From positions 868,001 through 932,000 of the forward strand of contig NW_027478524.1 in the NCBI RefSeq assembly GCF_051014685.1: DNA of 64,000 nucleotides, written 5' to 3'. Under the pieces are notes generated by a model. It was not told the DNA's origin. It ran no database searches and saw nothing but the letters and a program-made list of their open reading frames with translations. Both the position numbers and the translations under genes were made by a program. Source of the DNA: Ptiloglossa arizonensis (lineage: Eukaryota > Arthropoda > Insecta > Hymenoptera > Colletidae). Shown one piece after another: positions 14,527 through 24,725 of the stretch (position 1 is the first letter of the stretch; every line of letters begins with the position of its first letter).

Positions 14527-15148
14527 AACGAAGAAAGAAACGGAGAAACGAAGAAAGAAACGGAGAAACGAACAAAGAAACGGAGAAACGAACAAAGAAA
14601 CGGAGAAACGAAGGAAGAAACGGAGAAACAAAGAAGGAAACGGGGAATCGAAGAAACAAACGGAGAAACGTAGAAAGAAACGGAGAAACGAAGAAAGAAA
14701 CGGAGAAACGTAGAAAGAAACTGAGAAACGAAGAAAGAAACGGAGAAACGGAGAAAGAAACGGAGAAACCAAGAAAGAAACGAAGAAACGAAGAAAGAAA
14801 CGGAGAAACGAACAAAGAAACGGAGAAACGAAGAAGGAAACGGAGACACGAAGAAAGAAACGGAGAAACGAAGAAAGAAACTGAGAAACGAAGAAAGAAG
14901 CGGAGAAACGAACAAAGAAACGGAGATACGAAGGAAGAAACGGAGAAACGAAGAAAGAAACGGGGTAACGAAGAAAGAAACGAAGAAACGCAGAAAGAAA
15001 CGGAGAATCGGAGAAATAAATAGAGACACGAAGAAATAAACGTAGAAACGAAGAAAGAAACGTAGAAACGAGGGAAAAAACGGAGAAATGAAGATAGAAA
15101 CGGACTAACGAAGAAAGAAACGATGAAACGCAGAAAGAAACGGAGAAA

Positions 15149-15405
15149 CGAACAAAGAAACGGAGAAACGAAGAAATAAACGGAGAAACGAACAAGGAAA
15201 CGGAGAAACGAGCAAATAAATGGAGAAACGAAGAAATAAACGGAGAAACGAAGAAAGAAACGGAGACATAAATGGAGGAACGAAGATATAAACGGAGAAA
15301 CGAAGAAAGAAACGGAGAAACGAAGAAACGATGAAAGCCGGGCAGAAACGAAGAAAGAAACGGAGAAACGAAGAAAGAAACGGAGAAACGAACACAGAAA
15401 CGGAG
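15149..15405 (+). repeat. Duplicate block with the motif gatgaaagccgggcag, copy 2
   Basis: This is the second copy of the block at 14270-14526, displaced by 879 bp. It carries gatgaaagccgggcag in place of gatgaaagccgtgcag and keeps the unit phase that the first copy loses. Confidence 0.75.
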
Positions 15406-16230
15406 AAACGAAGAAAGAAACGGAGAAACGAAGAAAGAAACGGAGAAACGAAGAAAGAAACGGAGAAACGAAGGAAGAAACGGAGAAACAAAGAAGGAAA
15501 CGGGGAATCGAAGAATCAAACGGAGAAACGTAGAAAGAAACGGAGAAACGAAGAAAGAAACGGAGAAACCAACAAAGAAACGGAGAAACGAACAAAGAAC
15601 CGGAGAAACGAACAAAGAAACGGAGAAACGAACAAAGAAACGGAGAAACGGAGAAATAAATGGAGAAACGAAGAAACAAACGGAGAAACGAAGAAAGAAA
15701 CGGAGAAACGAAGAAAGAAACAGAGTAACGAAGAAAGAAACGAAGAAACGAAGAAAGAAACGGAGAAACGAACAAAGAAACGGAGAAACGAAGAAGGAAA
15801 CGGAGACACGAAGAAAGAAACGGAGAAACGAAGAAAGAAACGGAGAAACGAACAAAGAAACGGAGAAACGAAGAAAGAAACGGAGAAACGAAGAAAGAAA
15901 CGGAGAAACGAACAAAGAAACGGAGAAACGAAGAAAGAAACGGAGAAACGAAGAAAGAAACGGAGAAACGAAGAAAGAAACGAAGAAACGAAGAAAGAAA
16001 CGGAGAAACGGAGAAACGAAGAAAGAAACAGAGTAACGAAGAAAGAAACGGAGAAACGAACAAAGAAACGATGAAACGAAGAAAGAAACGAAGAAACGAA
16101 GAAAAAAACGGAGAAACGGAGAAAGAAACGGAGAAACGAAGATAGAAACGGAGTAACGAAGAAAGAAACGAAGAAACGAAGAAAGAAACGGAGAATCGGA
16201 GGAATAAATGTAGAAACGAAGAAATAAACC

Positions 16231-16710
16231 GAGAAATGGAGAAAGAAACGGAGAAACGATCAAAGAAACGGAGAAACGAACAAAGAAACGGAGAAACGAA
16301 CAAAGAAAGGGAGAGACGAAGAAAGAAACGGAGGAACGAAGAAAGAAACGGAGAAACGGAGAAATAAATGGAGAAACGAACAAGGAAACGGAGAAACGAG
16401 TATATAAATGGAGAAACGTAGAAATTAACGGAGAAACGAAGAAAAAAACGGAGAAACGAACAAAGAAACGGAGAAACGGAGAAAGAAACGGAGAAACGAT
16501 CAAAGAAACGGAGAAACGAACAAAGAAACGGAGAAACGAACAAAGAAAGGGAGAGACGAAGAAAGAAACGGAGGAACGAAGAAAGAAGCGGAGAAACGGA
16601 GAAATAAATGGAGAAACGAACAAGGAAACGGAGAAACGAGTATATAAATGGAGAAACGTAGAAATTAACGGAGAAACGAAGAAAAAAACGGAGAAACGAA
16701 CAAAGAAACG
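16231..16710 (+). repeat. 240-bp direct tandem duplication
   Basis: Two adjacent 240-bp copies (16231-16470 and 16471-16710) share the unusual units aaacgagtatataaatgg, aaacgtagaaattaacgg and gaagaaaaaaacgg. The landmark gagtatata is at 16398 and 16638, exactly 240 bp apart, or twelve 20-bp units. Only a few bases differ, so this is a recent event. Confidence 0.85.
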
Positions 16711-18430
16711 GAGAAACGAAGAAAGAAATGGAGAAACGGAGAAATAAATGGAGAACGAAGAAATAAACGGAGAGACGAAGAAAGAAACGGAGAAACGAAG
16801 AAAGAAACGGAGAAACAAAGAAAGAAACGCAGTAACGATGAAAGAAACGAAGAAACGAAGAAAGAAACGGAGAATCGGAGAAATAAATGGAGAAACGAAG
16901 GAATAAACCGAGAAACGGAGAAACGGAGAAACGATGAAGCGAAGGAAGAATCGGAGAAACGAAGAAAAAAACGCAGAAACGAAGAAATAAACGGAGAAAC
17001 GAAGAAAGAAACGGAGAAACGAAGAAACTATGAAAGAAAGCAGAAACAAAGAAAGAAACGGAAAAACGAAGAAAGAAACGCAGTAACGATGAAAGAAACG
17101 AAGAAACGAAGAAAGAAACGGAGAATCGGAGAAATAAATGGAGAAACGAAGGAATGAACCGAGAAACGGAGAAACGGAGAAACGATGAAATGAAGGAAGA
17201 ATCGGAGAAACGAAGAAAGAAACGGAGAAATGAAGAAAGAAACGAAGAAACGAAGAAACGAAGAAAGAAACGGAGAAACGAAGAAATAAACGGAGAAACG
17301 AAGAAAGAAACAGAGAAACGGAGAAAGAAACGGAGAATCGAAGAAACAAACGGAGAAACAAAGAAAGAAACGGAGAAACGAAGAAAGAAACGGAGAAACG
17401 GAGAAATAAATGGTGAAACGAAGAAATAAACGGAGAAACGAAGAAGGAAATGGAGAAACGAAGAAAGAAACGGAGAAACGAACACAGAAACGGAGAAACG
17501 AAGAAAGAAACGGAGAAACGAAGAAAGAAACGGAGAAACGAACAAAGAAACGGAGAAACGAAGGAAGAAACGGAGAAACGAAGAAAGAAACGGAGAATCG
17601 AAGAAACAAACGGAGAAACGAAGAAAGAAACGGAGAAACGAAGAAAGAAACGGAGAAACGGAGAAATAAATGGAGAAACGAAGAAAGAAACGGAGAAACG
17701 AAGAAAGAAACGGAGAAATGAAGAAAGAAACGGAGAAACGGAGAAATAAATGGAGAAACGAAGAAATAAACGGAGAAACGGAGAAAGAAACGGAGAAACG
17801 AAGAAAGAAACGGAGAAACGGAGAAATAAATGGAGAAACGAAGAAATAAACGGAGAAACGAAGAAAGAAACGGAGAAACGAACAAAGAAACGGAGAAACG
17901 AAGAAAGAAACGGAGAAACGGAGAAATAAATGGAGTAACGAAGAAATAAACGGAGAAACGGAGAAAGAAACGGAGAAACGAAGAAAGAAACGAGAAACGA
18001 AGAAAGCAACGGAGTAACGAAGAAAGAAACGAAGAAACGAAGAAAGAAACGGAGAAACGAACAAAGAAACGGAGAAACGAAGAAAGAAACGGAGAAACGT
18101 AGAAAGAAACTGAGAAACGAAGAAAGAAACGGAGAATCGGAGAAATAAATGGAGAAACGAAGGAATAAACGGAGAAACGGAGAAAGAAACGGACAAAACC
18201 AAGAAAGAAACGGAGAAACGAGCAAAGAACGGGAGAAACGAACAAAGAAACGGAGAAACGAAGAAAGAAACGGAGAAACGGAGGAATAAATGGAGAAACA
18301 AAGAAACAAACGGAGAAACGGTGAAATAAATGGAGCAACGAAGAAATAAACCGAGAAACGGAGAAAGAAACGGAGAAACGGAGAAATAAATGGAGAAACG
18401 AAGAAATAAACGGAGAAACGAACAAAGAAA

Positions 18431-18460
18431 CGGAGAAATGAACAAAGAAACATTTCTCCG
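18431..18460. other. Inverted-repeat junction between the two array orientations
   Basis: The octamer cggagaaa (18431-18438) is followed 14 bases later by its exact reverse complement tttctccg (18453-18460). The pairing extends outward to at least 12 perfect base pairs before mismatches appear. This is the point where the purine-rich strand switches from + to minus. It is a potential cruciform or fold-back point and also a natural place for an assembly error. Confidence 0.85.
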
Positions 18461-21400
18461 TTTCTCCGTTTCTCCGTTTCTCCGTTTCTCCGTTTCTCCG
18501 TTTCTCCGTTTCTCCGTTTCTCCGTTTCTCCGTTTCTCCGTTTCTCCGTTTCTCCGTTTCTCCGTTTCTCCGTTTCTCCGTTTCTCCGTTTCTCCGTTTC
18601 TCCGTTTCTCCGTTTCTCCGTTTCTCCGTTTCTCCGTTTCTCCGTTTCTCCGTTTCTCCGTTTCTCCGTTTCTCCGTTTCTCCGTTTCTCCGTTTCTCCG
18701 TTTCTCCGTGTCACCGTTTCTCCGTTTCTCCGTTCCTCCGTTTCTCCGTTTCTCCGTTTCTCCGTTTCTCCGTTTCTCCGTTTCTCCGTTTCTCCGTTTC
18801 TCCGTTTCTCCGTTTCTCCGTTTCTCCGTTTCTCCGTTTCTCCGTTTCTCCGTTTCTCCGTTTCTCCGTTTCTCCGTTTCTCCGTTTCTCCGTTTCTCCG
18901 TTTCTCCGTTTCTCCGTTTCTCCGTTTCTCCGTTTCTCCGTTTCTCCGTTTCTCCGTTTCTCCGTTTCTCCGTTTCTCCGTTTCTCCGTTTCTCCGTTTC
19001 TCCGTTTCTCCGTTTCTCCGTTTCTCCGTTTCTCCGTTTCTCCGTTTCTCCGTTTCTCCGTTTCTCCGTTTCTCCGTTTCTCCGTTTCTCCGTTTCTCCG
19101 TTTCTCCGTTTCTCCGTTTCTCCGTTTCTCCGTTTCTCCGTTTCTCCGTTTCTCCGTTTCTCCGTGTCTCCGTTTCTCCGTGTCTCCGTTTCTCCGTGTC
19201 TCCGTGTCTCCGTTTCTCCGTTTCTCCGTTTCTCCGTTTCTCCGTTTCTCCGTTTCTCCGTTTCTCCGTTTCTCCGTTTCTCCGTTTCTCCGTTTCTCCG
19301 TTTCTCCGTTTCTCCGTTTCTCCGTTTCTCCGTTTCTCCGTTTCTCCGTTTCTCCGTTTCTCCGTTTCTCCGTTTCTCCGTTTCTCCGTTTCTCCGTTTC
19401 TCCGTTTCTCCGTTTCTCCGTTTCTCCGTTTCTCCGTTTCTCCGTTTCTCCGTTTCTCCGTTTCTCCGTTTCTCCGTTTCTCCGTTTCTCCGTTTCTCCG
19501 TTTCTCCGTTTCTCCGTTTCTCCGTTTCTCCGTTTCTCCGTTTCTCCGTTTCTCCGTTTCTTTGTTCGTTTCTCGGTTTATTTGTTCGTTTCTCCGTTTC
19601 CTTCTTCGCTTCTCAATTTCTTCCATCGTTTCTTCGTTTCTCCGTTTCTCCGTTTCTCCGTTTCTCCGTTTCTCCGTTTCTCGGTTTCTCAGTTTCTCCG
19701 TTTCTCCGTTTCTCCGTTTCTCCGTTTCACCGTTTCACCGTTTCTTTGTTCGTTCCTCCGTTTCTTTCTTCGTTTCTCCGTTTATTTCTTCGTTTCTCTA
19801 TTTATTTCTCCGTTTCTCCGTTTCTTTGTTCGTTTCTCCGTTTCTTTGTTCGTTTCTCGGTTTCTTTCTTCGTTTCTCCGTTTCTTTGTTCGTTTCTCCG
19901 TTTATTTCTTCGTTTCTCCGTTTCTTCCTTCGTTTCTTCGTTTCTCCGTTTCTCCGTTTCTCCGTTTCTCCGTTTCTCCGTTTCTCCGTTTCTCCGTTTC
20001 TCCGTTTCTCCGTTTCTCCGTTTCTCCGTTTCTCCGTTTCTCCGTTTCTCCGTTTCTCCGTTTCTCCGTTTCTCCGTTTCTCCGTTTCTCCGTTTCTCCG
20101 TTTCTCCGTTTCTCCGTTTCTCCGTTTCTCCGTTTCTCCGTTTCTCCGTTTCTCCGTTTCTCCGTTTCTCCGTTTCTCCGTTTCTCCGTGTCTCCGTTTC
20201 TCCGTTTCTCCGTTTCTCCGTTTCTCCGTTTCTCCGTTTCTCCGTTTCTCCGTTTCTCCGTTTCTCCGTTTCTCCGTTTCTCCGTTTCTCCGTTTCTCCG
20301 TTTCTCCGTTTCTCCGTTTCTCCGTTTCTCCGTTTCTCCGTTTCTCCGTTTCTCCGTTTCTCCGTTTCTCCGTTTCTCCGTTTCTCCGTTTCTCCGTTTC
20401 TTTGTTCGTTTCTCGGTTTCTTTGTTCGTTTCTCCGTTTCCTTCTTCGCTTCTCAATTTCTTCCATCGTTTCTTCGTTTCTCCGTTACTCCGTTTCTCCG
20501 TTTCTCCGTTTCTCCGTTTCTCGGTTTCTCAGTTTCTCCGTTTCTCCGTTTCTCCGTTTCTCCGTTTCACCGTTTCACCGTTTCTTTGTTCGTTCCTCCG
20601 TTTCTTTCTTCGTTTCTCCGTTTATTTCTTCGTTTCTCTATTTATTTCTCCGTTTCTCCGTTTCTTTGTTCGTTTCTCCGTTTCTTTGTTCGTTTCTCGG
20701 TTTCTTTCTTCGTTTCTCCGTTTCTTTGTTCGTTTCTCCGTTTATTTCTTCGTTTCTCCGTTTCTTCCTTCGTTTCTTCGTTTCTCCGTTTCTCCGTTTC
20801 TCCGTTTCTCCGTTTCTCCGTTTCTCCGTTTCTCCGTTTCTCCGTTTCTCCGTTTCTCCGTTTCTCCGTTTCTCCGTTTCTCCGTTTCTCCGTTTCTCCG
20901 TTTCTCCGTTTCTCCGTTTCTCCGTTTCTCCGTTTCTCCGTTTCTCCGTTTCTCCGTTTCTCCGTTTCTCCGTTTCTCCGTTTCTCCGTTTCTCCGTTTC
21001 TCCGTTTCTCCGTTTCTCCGTTTCTCCGTTTCTCCGTTTCTCCGTTTCTCCGTTTCTCCGTTTCTCCGTTTCTCCGTTTCTCCGTTTCTCCGTTTCTCCG
21101 TTTCTCAGTTTCTCCGTTTCTTTGTTCGTTTCTCGGTTTCTTTGTTCGTTTCTCCGTTTCTTTGTTAGTTTCTCCGTTTCTTTGTTCGTTTCTTCGTTTC
21201 TTTCTTCGTTTCTCCGTTTCTTTCTTCGTTTCTCCGTTTCCTTCTTCGCTTCTCCGTTTCTTTCTTCGTTTCTCCGTTTCTTTCTTCGTTTCTCAATTTC
21301 TTCCATCGTTTCTTCGTTTCTCCGTTTCTCCGTTTCTCCGTTTCTCCGTTTCTCCGTTTCTCGGTTTCTCAGTTTCTCCGTTTCTCCGTTTCTCCGTTTC

Positions 21401-22903
21401 TCCGTTTCACCGTTTCACCGTTTCTTTGTTCGTTCCTCCGTTTCTTTCTTCGTTTCTCCGTTTATTTCTTCGTTTCTCTATTTATTTCTCCGTTTCTCCG
21501 TTTCTTTGTTCGTTTCTCCGTTTCTTTGTTCGTTTCTCGGTTTCTTTCTTCGTTTCTCCGTTTCTTTGTTCGTTTCTCCGTTTATTTCTTCGTTTCTCCG
21601 TTTCTTCCTTCGTTTCTTCGTTTCTCCGTTTCTCCGTTTCTCCGTTTCTCCGTTTCTCCGTTTCTCCGTTTCTCCGTTTCTCCGTTTCTCCGTTTCTCTG
21701 TTTCTCCGTTTCTCCGTTTCTCCGTTTCTCCGTGTCTCCGTTTCTCCGTTTCTCGGTTTCTCCGTTACTGCGTTTCTCGGTTTCTCCGTTTCTCCGTTTC
21801 TCCGTGTCTCCGTTTCTCCGTTTCTCGGTTTCTCCGTTTCTCCGTATCTCCGTATCTCCGTTTCTCCGTTCCTCCGTTTCTCAGTTTTTCCGTTTCTCCG
21901 TCTCTCCGTTTCTCCGTTTCTCGGTTTCTCCGTTTCTCCGTTTCTCCGTTTCTCCGTTTCTCCGTTCCTCCGTTTCTCAGTTTTTCCGTTTCTCCGTTTC
22001 TCCGTTTCTCCGTTTCTCCGTTTCTCCGTTTCTCCGTTTCTCCGTGTCTCCGTGTCTCCGTTTCTCCGTTTCTCCGTTTCTCCGTTTCTCCGTTTCTCCC
22101 TTTCTCCGTTTCTCCGTTTCTCCGTTTCTCCGTTTCTCCGTTTCTCCGTTTCTCCGTTTCTCCGTTTCTCCGTTTCTCCGTTTCTCCGTTTCTCCGTTTC
22201 TCCGTTTCTCCGTTTCTCCGTTTCTCCGTTTCTCCGTTTCTCCGTTTCTTTGTTCGTTTCTCGGTTTCTTTGTTCGTTTCTCCGTTTCTTTGTTAGTTTC
22301 TCCGTTTCTTTGTTCGTTTCTTCGTTTCTTTCTTCGTTTCTCCGTTTCTTTCTTCGTTTCTCCGTTTCCTTCTTCGCTTCTCCGTTTCTTTCTTCGTTTC
22401 TCCGTTTCTTTCTTCGTTTCTCAATTTCTTCCATCGTTTCTTCGTTTCTCCGTTTCTCCGTTTCTCCGTTTCTCCGTTTCTCCGTTTCTCGGTTTCTCAG
22501 TTTCTCCGTTTCTCCGTTTCTCCGTTTCTCCGTTTCACCGTTTCACCGTTTCACCGTTTCTTTGTTCGTTCCTCCGTTTCTTTCTTCGTTTCTCCGTTTA
22601 TTTCTTCGTTTCTCTATTTATTTCTCCGTTTCTCCGTTTCTTTGTTCGTTTCTCCGTTTCTTTGTTCGTTTCTCGGTTTCTTTCTTCGTTTCTCCGTTTC
22701 TTTGTTCGTTTCTCCGTTCATTTCTTCGTTTCTCCGTTTCTTCCTTCGTTTCTTCGTTTCTCCGTTTCTCCGTTTCTCCGTTTCTCCATTTCTTCGTTTC
22801 TCGGTTTCTCCGTTTCTCCGTTTCTCCGTTTCTCCGTTTCTCCGTTTCTCCTTTTCTCCGTTTCTCCGTTTCTCCGTTTCTCCGTTTCTCCGTTTCTCCG
22901 TTT
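18453..22903 (-). repeat. Pyrimidine-rich octamer array, opposite orientation
   Basis: The + strand is now pyrimidine-rich and consists mostly of TTTCTCCG in perfect tandem. The first block, 18453-19560, holds about 138 octamers with only a few changes, mainly a small cluster of gtctccg at 19165-19205. Octamer blocks alternate with blocks of the 20-bp type, now inverted relative to 1-18452. The array ends at about 22903 against AT-rich unique DNA. Octamer homogeneity is far higher than that of the 20-bp units, which suggests recent expansion. Confidence 0.96.
19612..22903 (-). repeat. Composite higher-order units of 840, 840 and 1128 bp
   Basis: The landmark ctcaatttcttccatcg occurs at 19612, 20452, 21292 and 22420. 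Each unit runs through a short octamer stretch, a 20-bp-type block starting near tttcaccgtttcaccg, and then a long octamer block. The first two periods are exactly 840 bp. The third is 1128 bp and has more substituted octamers (21690-22060). The last unit is cut off by the array end at 22903. Confidence 0.9.
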
Positions 22904-23040
22904 AGATTAAATGATTATAGTAATTTTGATCGTACTTCAAAGTAAAGAGATGTTTCTTAAAGTTTTAAAACATGGAAAGTAATAATTGTCTATGAGATAT
23001 ATCAATTTAACATTTGATTAATACTTGAAGAATCGAAATT
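22904..23040 (+). repeat. Truncated, diverged copy of the 544-bp repeat
   Basis: Sequence from about 22920 to 23025 aligns by eye with 24860-24970. Both contain attttgatcg, then tttc-taaag, catggaaagtaa, aattgt and ttaacattt in order. Only about 110-130 bp of the 544-bp unit is present, and it directly abuts the octamer array. It is more diverged than the copies at 24.7-27.4 kb. This links the array boundary to the repeats inside the palindrome. Confidence 0.65.
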
Positions 23041-23455
23041 TTTGGTATTTTCCTGACACCAAAGGTTGAAATTCAGGCATAAATTTTAGAAAATGTTTGA
23101 TTTTGGGACTCTTGGTGTCAGGGTACGATATGCGAGGAAGTGGCACGATTTCGCGGATTCTTAGAATTGACGTCAAATTCCAAGAATTTCCGCGAATCGA
23201 AATTTTGTTGTACTTTCGAACGAATTTCTGAATCATGGATCCCGATTTTCTTTGTATCAGGAGAACATGATAGTTGAGGACATATAGTTTTAAGTAGTTT
23301 TAGCAGTTTGATAGGATCGGGTTAAAGAAATGGAAACAAATAATGGACAAAAATAAAGTTTCTGCTGTCAGTGAAATTGATTTTATTTCAATACATCAAT
23401 TGAACTTGTTGAAAGTACTGTACCGTAAAGTACTCTACTGTACCGTAAAAATTAC
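23041..23455. other. Unique AT-rich spacer with small palindromes
   Basis: No gene or copy elsewhere in the window was recognised here. It contains a perfect 11-bp inverted repeat (cctgacaccaa at 23052, ttggtgtcagg at 23112) with a 49-bp spacer. A longer imperfect palindrome is centred on tgacgtca at 23168. A short direct repeat, ctgtaccgtaaa, lies at about 23418-23450. Reading frames are short and lack any recognisable domain. Confidence 0.6.
23147..23197. promoter_or_regulatory. Imperfect palindrome centred on a CRE-like TGACGTCA
   Basis: The left half gatttcgcgg-attcttagaatt mirrors the right half aaattccaagaatttccgcgaatc around gacgtc. The centre, tgacgtca (23168-23175), is a perfect match to the cAMP-response-element octamer bound by CREB/ATF bZIP proteins. 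Function is inferred from sequence alone. The palindrome could equally be a remnant of a small foldback element. Confidence 0.35.
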
Positions 23456-23824
23456 TATTCTAAACTCGCAGCCGATTAGCTCGGTACTACCCAGGACGAA
23501 TAATTACTGTTCGTCGCGAGTAATACCGATTACCAGGTCTCACCACGTGGAGGTTGCTGCGAGCGGAGACCCGGAGAGAGATAGATGGAATCAAAGTTCC
23601 ATCGATCTCCCTCGACACCCGATACAAACGAAGATACTAAACCAAAGAGATGGAAGGAATCAATGTTCCTTCGATCTCCTCGTTTAGTTCTGCCAAGCAA
23701 TTACATTATGGAAAAATTAGGCAAAATTGGAAAAGACGCGACACGAACCGTGCAGTTGGTCCTACTAGGTCGGTCCCGTTTCCCCTCAGTGGGCCCGATT
23801 AAAGAGGAAATGCACGACGCCGTC

Positions 23825-23839
23825 CACTCATATAGAGTG
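23825..23839. other. Stem-loop cactc-atata-gagtg
   Basis: A perfect 5-bp stem with a 5-base loop. The equivalent position in right copy A (28179-28193) has the same stem. In right copy B (28653-28670) the sequence has changed, yet a 6-bp stem is still formed. Confidence 0.6.
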
Positions 23840-23860
23840 CCCCGTTTCTCCCAACTCCGC

Positions 23861-23890
23861 GTCAGGAACCACGCAAAGCGTGGACCTGAC
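23861..23890. other. Stem-loop gtcagg / cctgac with inner ccacgc / gcgtgg
   Basis: Two stacked 6-bp stems are separated by a small asymmetric bulge and closed by a short A-rich loop. The same structure is at 28128-28157 in right copy A, with a loop change. It is missing from right copy B, which has a deletion here. Confidence 0.6.
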
Positions 23891-23932
23891 TCACGGAGGA
23901 TGACGAAGAGAGGGTCTTATGGCACAGGGCTT

Positions 23933-23966
23933 CCACAGGGACCGATGCGAACACCTGCCCCTGTGG
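23933..23966. other. Stem-loop ccacaggg / ccctgtgg
   Basis: A perfect 8-bp stem encloses an 18-base loop. The same stem is at 28052-28085 in right copy A. Right copy B keeps only a weakened form near 28573-28605. Confidence 0.6.
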
Positions 23967-24220
23967 TCGCAGCATGTTCTCTCTGGAAGCGGACGCACCA
24001 GAAGAGACGGCGATCGACCGTTCGGACCACCTACACGGCCGGTCACTTGCTTATGCAACAAGCAGTGATGACCGGGTTGAAGAACGAGGAAGCGAGCAAA
24101 AATAAGCTAAAGATTGGTTAATTGCTTGACAGATAACAGATATTTGTACACGGTGGCCTTAAAATTAACTTATTCCAAGCTTAACTAAAGATCCCACGGC
24201 GGTTGCGACGATAGTGTCCT

Positions 24221-24285
24221 CTTCGTTCTTCGTTCTTTGTTCTTCGTTCTTCGTTCTTCGTTCTTCGTTCTTCGTTCTTCGTTCT
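24221..24285 (+). repeat. Heptamer microsatellite (TTCGTTC)n, about 9 units
   Basis: Tandem TTCGTTC units with one variant (ttctttg). The matching site in the right arm, 27774-27798, has only about three units in the opposite orientation. The unit resembles the gaacgaa portions of the large minisatellite. Confidence 0.9.
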
Positions 24286-24509
24286 CCGGTGTGCCTACGT
24301 AAGAGAAACCTAAAGTCAAGGCATGATAAAAAAAATGATAGAAAATAGAAATGAAGTTGGTTAGTGATTAAATACAGTCATTCAGTAACAAAGGAAATAA
24401 AGGCAAGAATGACAAAAAAATAAACATGGAAAAACTAGTACAAAGTAAAATCAGAGAACAAATAAAATAAATTACAGAAAGAAACAATTAAGAACCAAAG
24501 AAAGGATTG
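24286..24509. other. A-rich stretch of the left arm
   Basis: An A-rich segment with poly-A runs that corresponds, inverted and diverged, to the T-rich stretch at 27590-27770. Shared pieces include agagaaacctaaagtc and gaaaatagaaatgaa. No gene is visible. Read in the arm's outward direction it would be a pyrimidine-rich tract, as found before splice acceptors. Confidence 0.6.
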
Positions 24510-24725
24510 AGAGAATAGTCGCCAGTACTGACCACCGCCTACCGGCGGCCAGTACCGGTTACCAAGGTAGGGGTCCCCCTTCCATAAACCTAAAACGAAG
24601 AGATCCATCCACCTCCGAGGCTCCAGGAAGAATGAAATTTTAAACAACCGGGGGCTCCTTATATACCCTCCGTAAGGTCACTTACCGGTTCTTCCATTGT
24701 CTTTGTTCGATCTAATCGAAATTTT
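24510..24725 (-). promoter_or_regulatory. Left arm GC-rich promoter-like module, facing left
   Basis: This module is the reverse complement of 27360-27580, at high similarity. On the minus strand it reads tatataaggagcccccgg (the box lies at 24657-24665), then about 110 bases with aaaccta / taggttt landmarks, then a GC-rich hairpin-prone segment containing cagtactg. The position that forms a ggtaagc splice-donor match in the right arm is ggtaggc here, so the donor is weakened. The promoter call rests on the TATA box and its preservation in both arms. Confidence 0.4.

Larger units (their letters stand above)
1..18452 (+). repeat. Purine-rich 20-bp minisatellite array
   Basis: The stretch is a continuous tandem array whose purine strand is the + strand. 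The 20-bp unit reads, on the minus strand, TTTCTCCGTTTCTTTCTTCG, which is an 8-mer (TTTCTCCG) followed by a 12-mer. Common 12-mer variants are TTTCTTTGTTCG and TTTATTTCTTCG. Units differ by point changes, and extra 8-mers are inserted in places such as 9290-9320 and 11300-11330. It starts before the window. No unique sequence, gene or mobile element interrupts it. The pyrimidine strand is nearly free of stop codons because stops need A or G, which explains very long open frames without any need for coding. Confidence 0.97.
23456..24190 (-). repeat. Left arm, outer hairpin-rich module of the palindrome
   Basis: The sequence from attctaaactcgcagccg onward is the reverse complement, with substitutions and indels, of the right-arm sequence ending at 29034. 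The inner part matches 27883-28340 and the outer part matches 28780-29034. It is GC-richer than its surroundings. It holds three stem-loops (23825-23839, 23861-23890, 23933-23966). Read outward from the arm's TATA box it would be transcribed on the minus strand. The short open frames in it are not conserved between copies, so I do not call a protein. Confidence 0.85.

Noticed and set aside
18453..22903. Repeated FLRF motif suggestive of FMRFamide-like neuropeptides
   Set aside because: Neuropeptide precursors need an amidation Gly and basic cleavage sites after FLRF. Here FLRF is followed by SVSP in an uninterrupted 8-residue cycle.
1..22903. Telomeric array
   Set aside because: The units (TTTCTCCG and the 20-mer) are not a known telomere motif, the array changes strand internally, and it is followed by more than 41 kb of other sequence.
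1..22910. Very long open reading frames on both strands, some above 1500-2400 residues
   Set aside because: They follow from tandem units of 8 and 20 bp with almost no A on the pyrimidine strand, so stops are rare in all frames. There is no gene-like codon use, no domain, and the same region is open in several frames at once.
23343..24121. Two overlapping reading frames of 114 and 178 residues in the left arm
   Set aside because: The corresponding frames in right-arm copy A differ and copy B is interrupted by indels. No domain is recognisable. Conserved hairpins are a better explanation of the similarity.
24435..24647. Small frame downstream of the left TATA box
   Set aside because: It has no ATG start, the right-arm equivalent hits a stop soon after the same point, and no similarity to a known family is visible.
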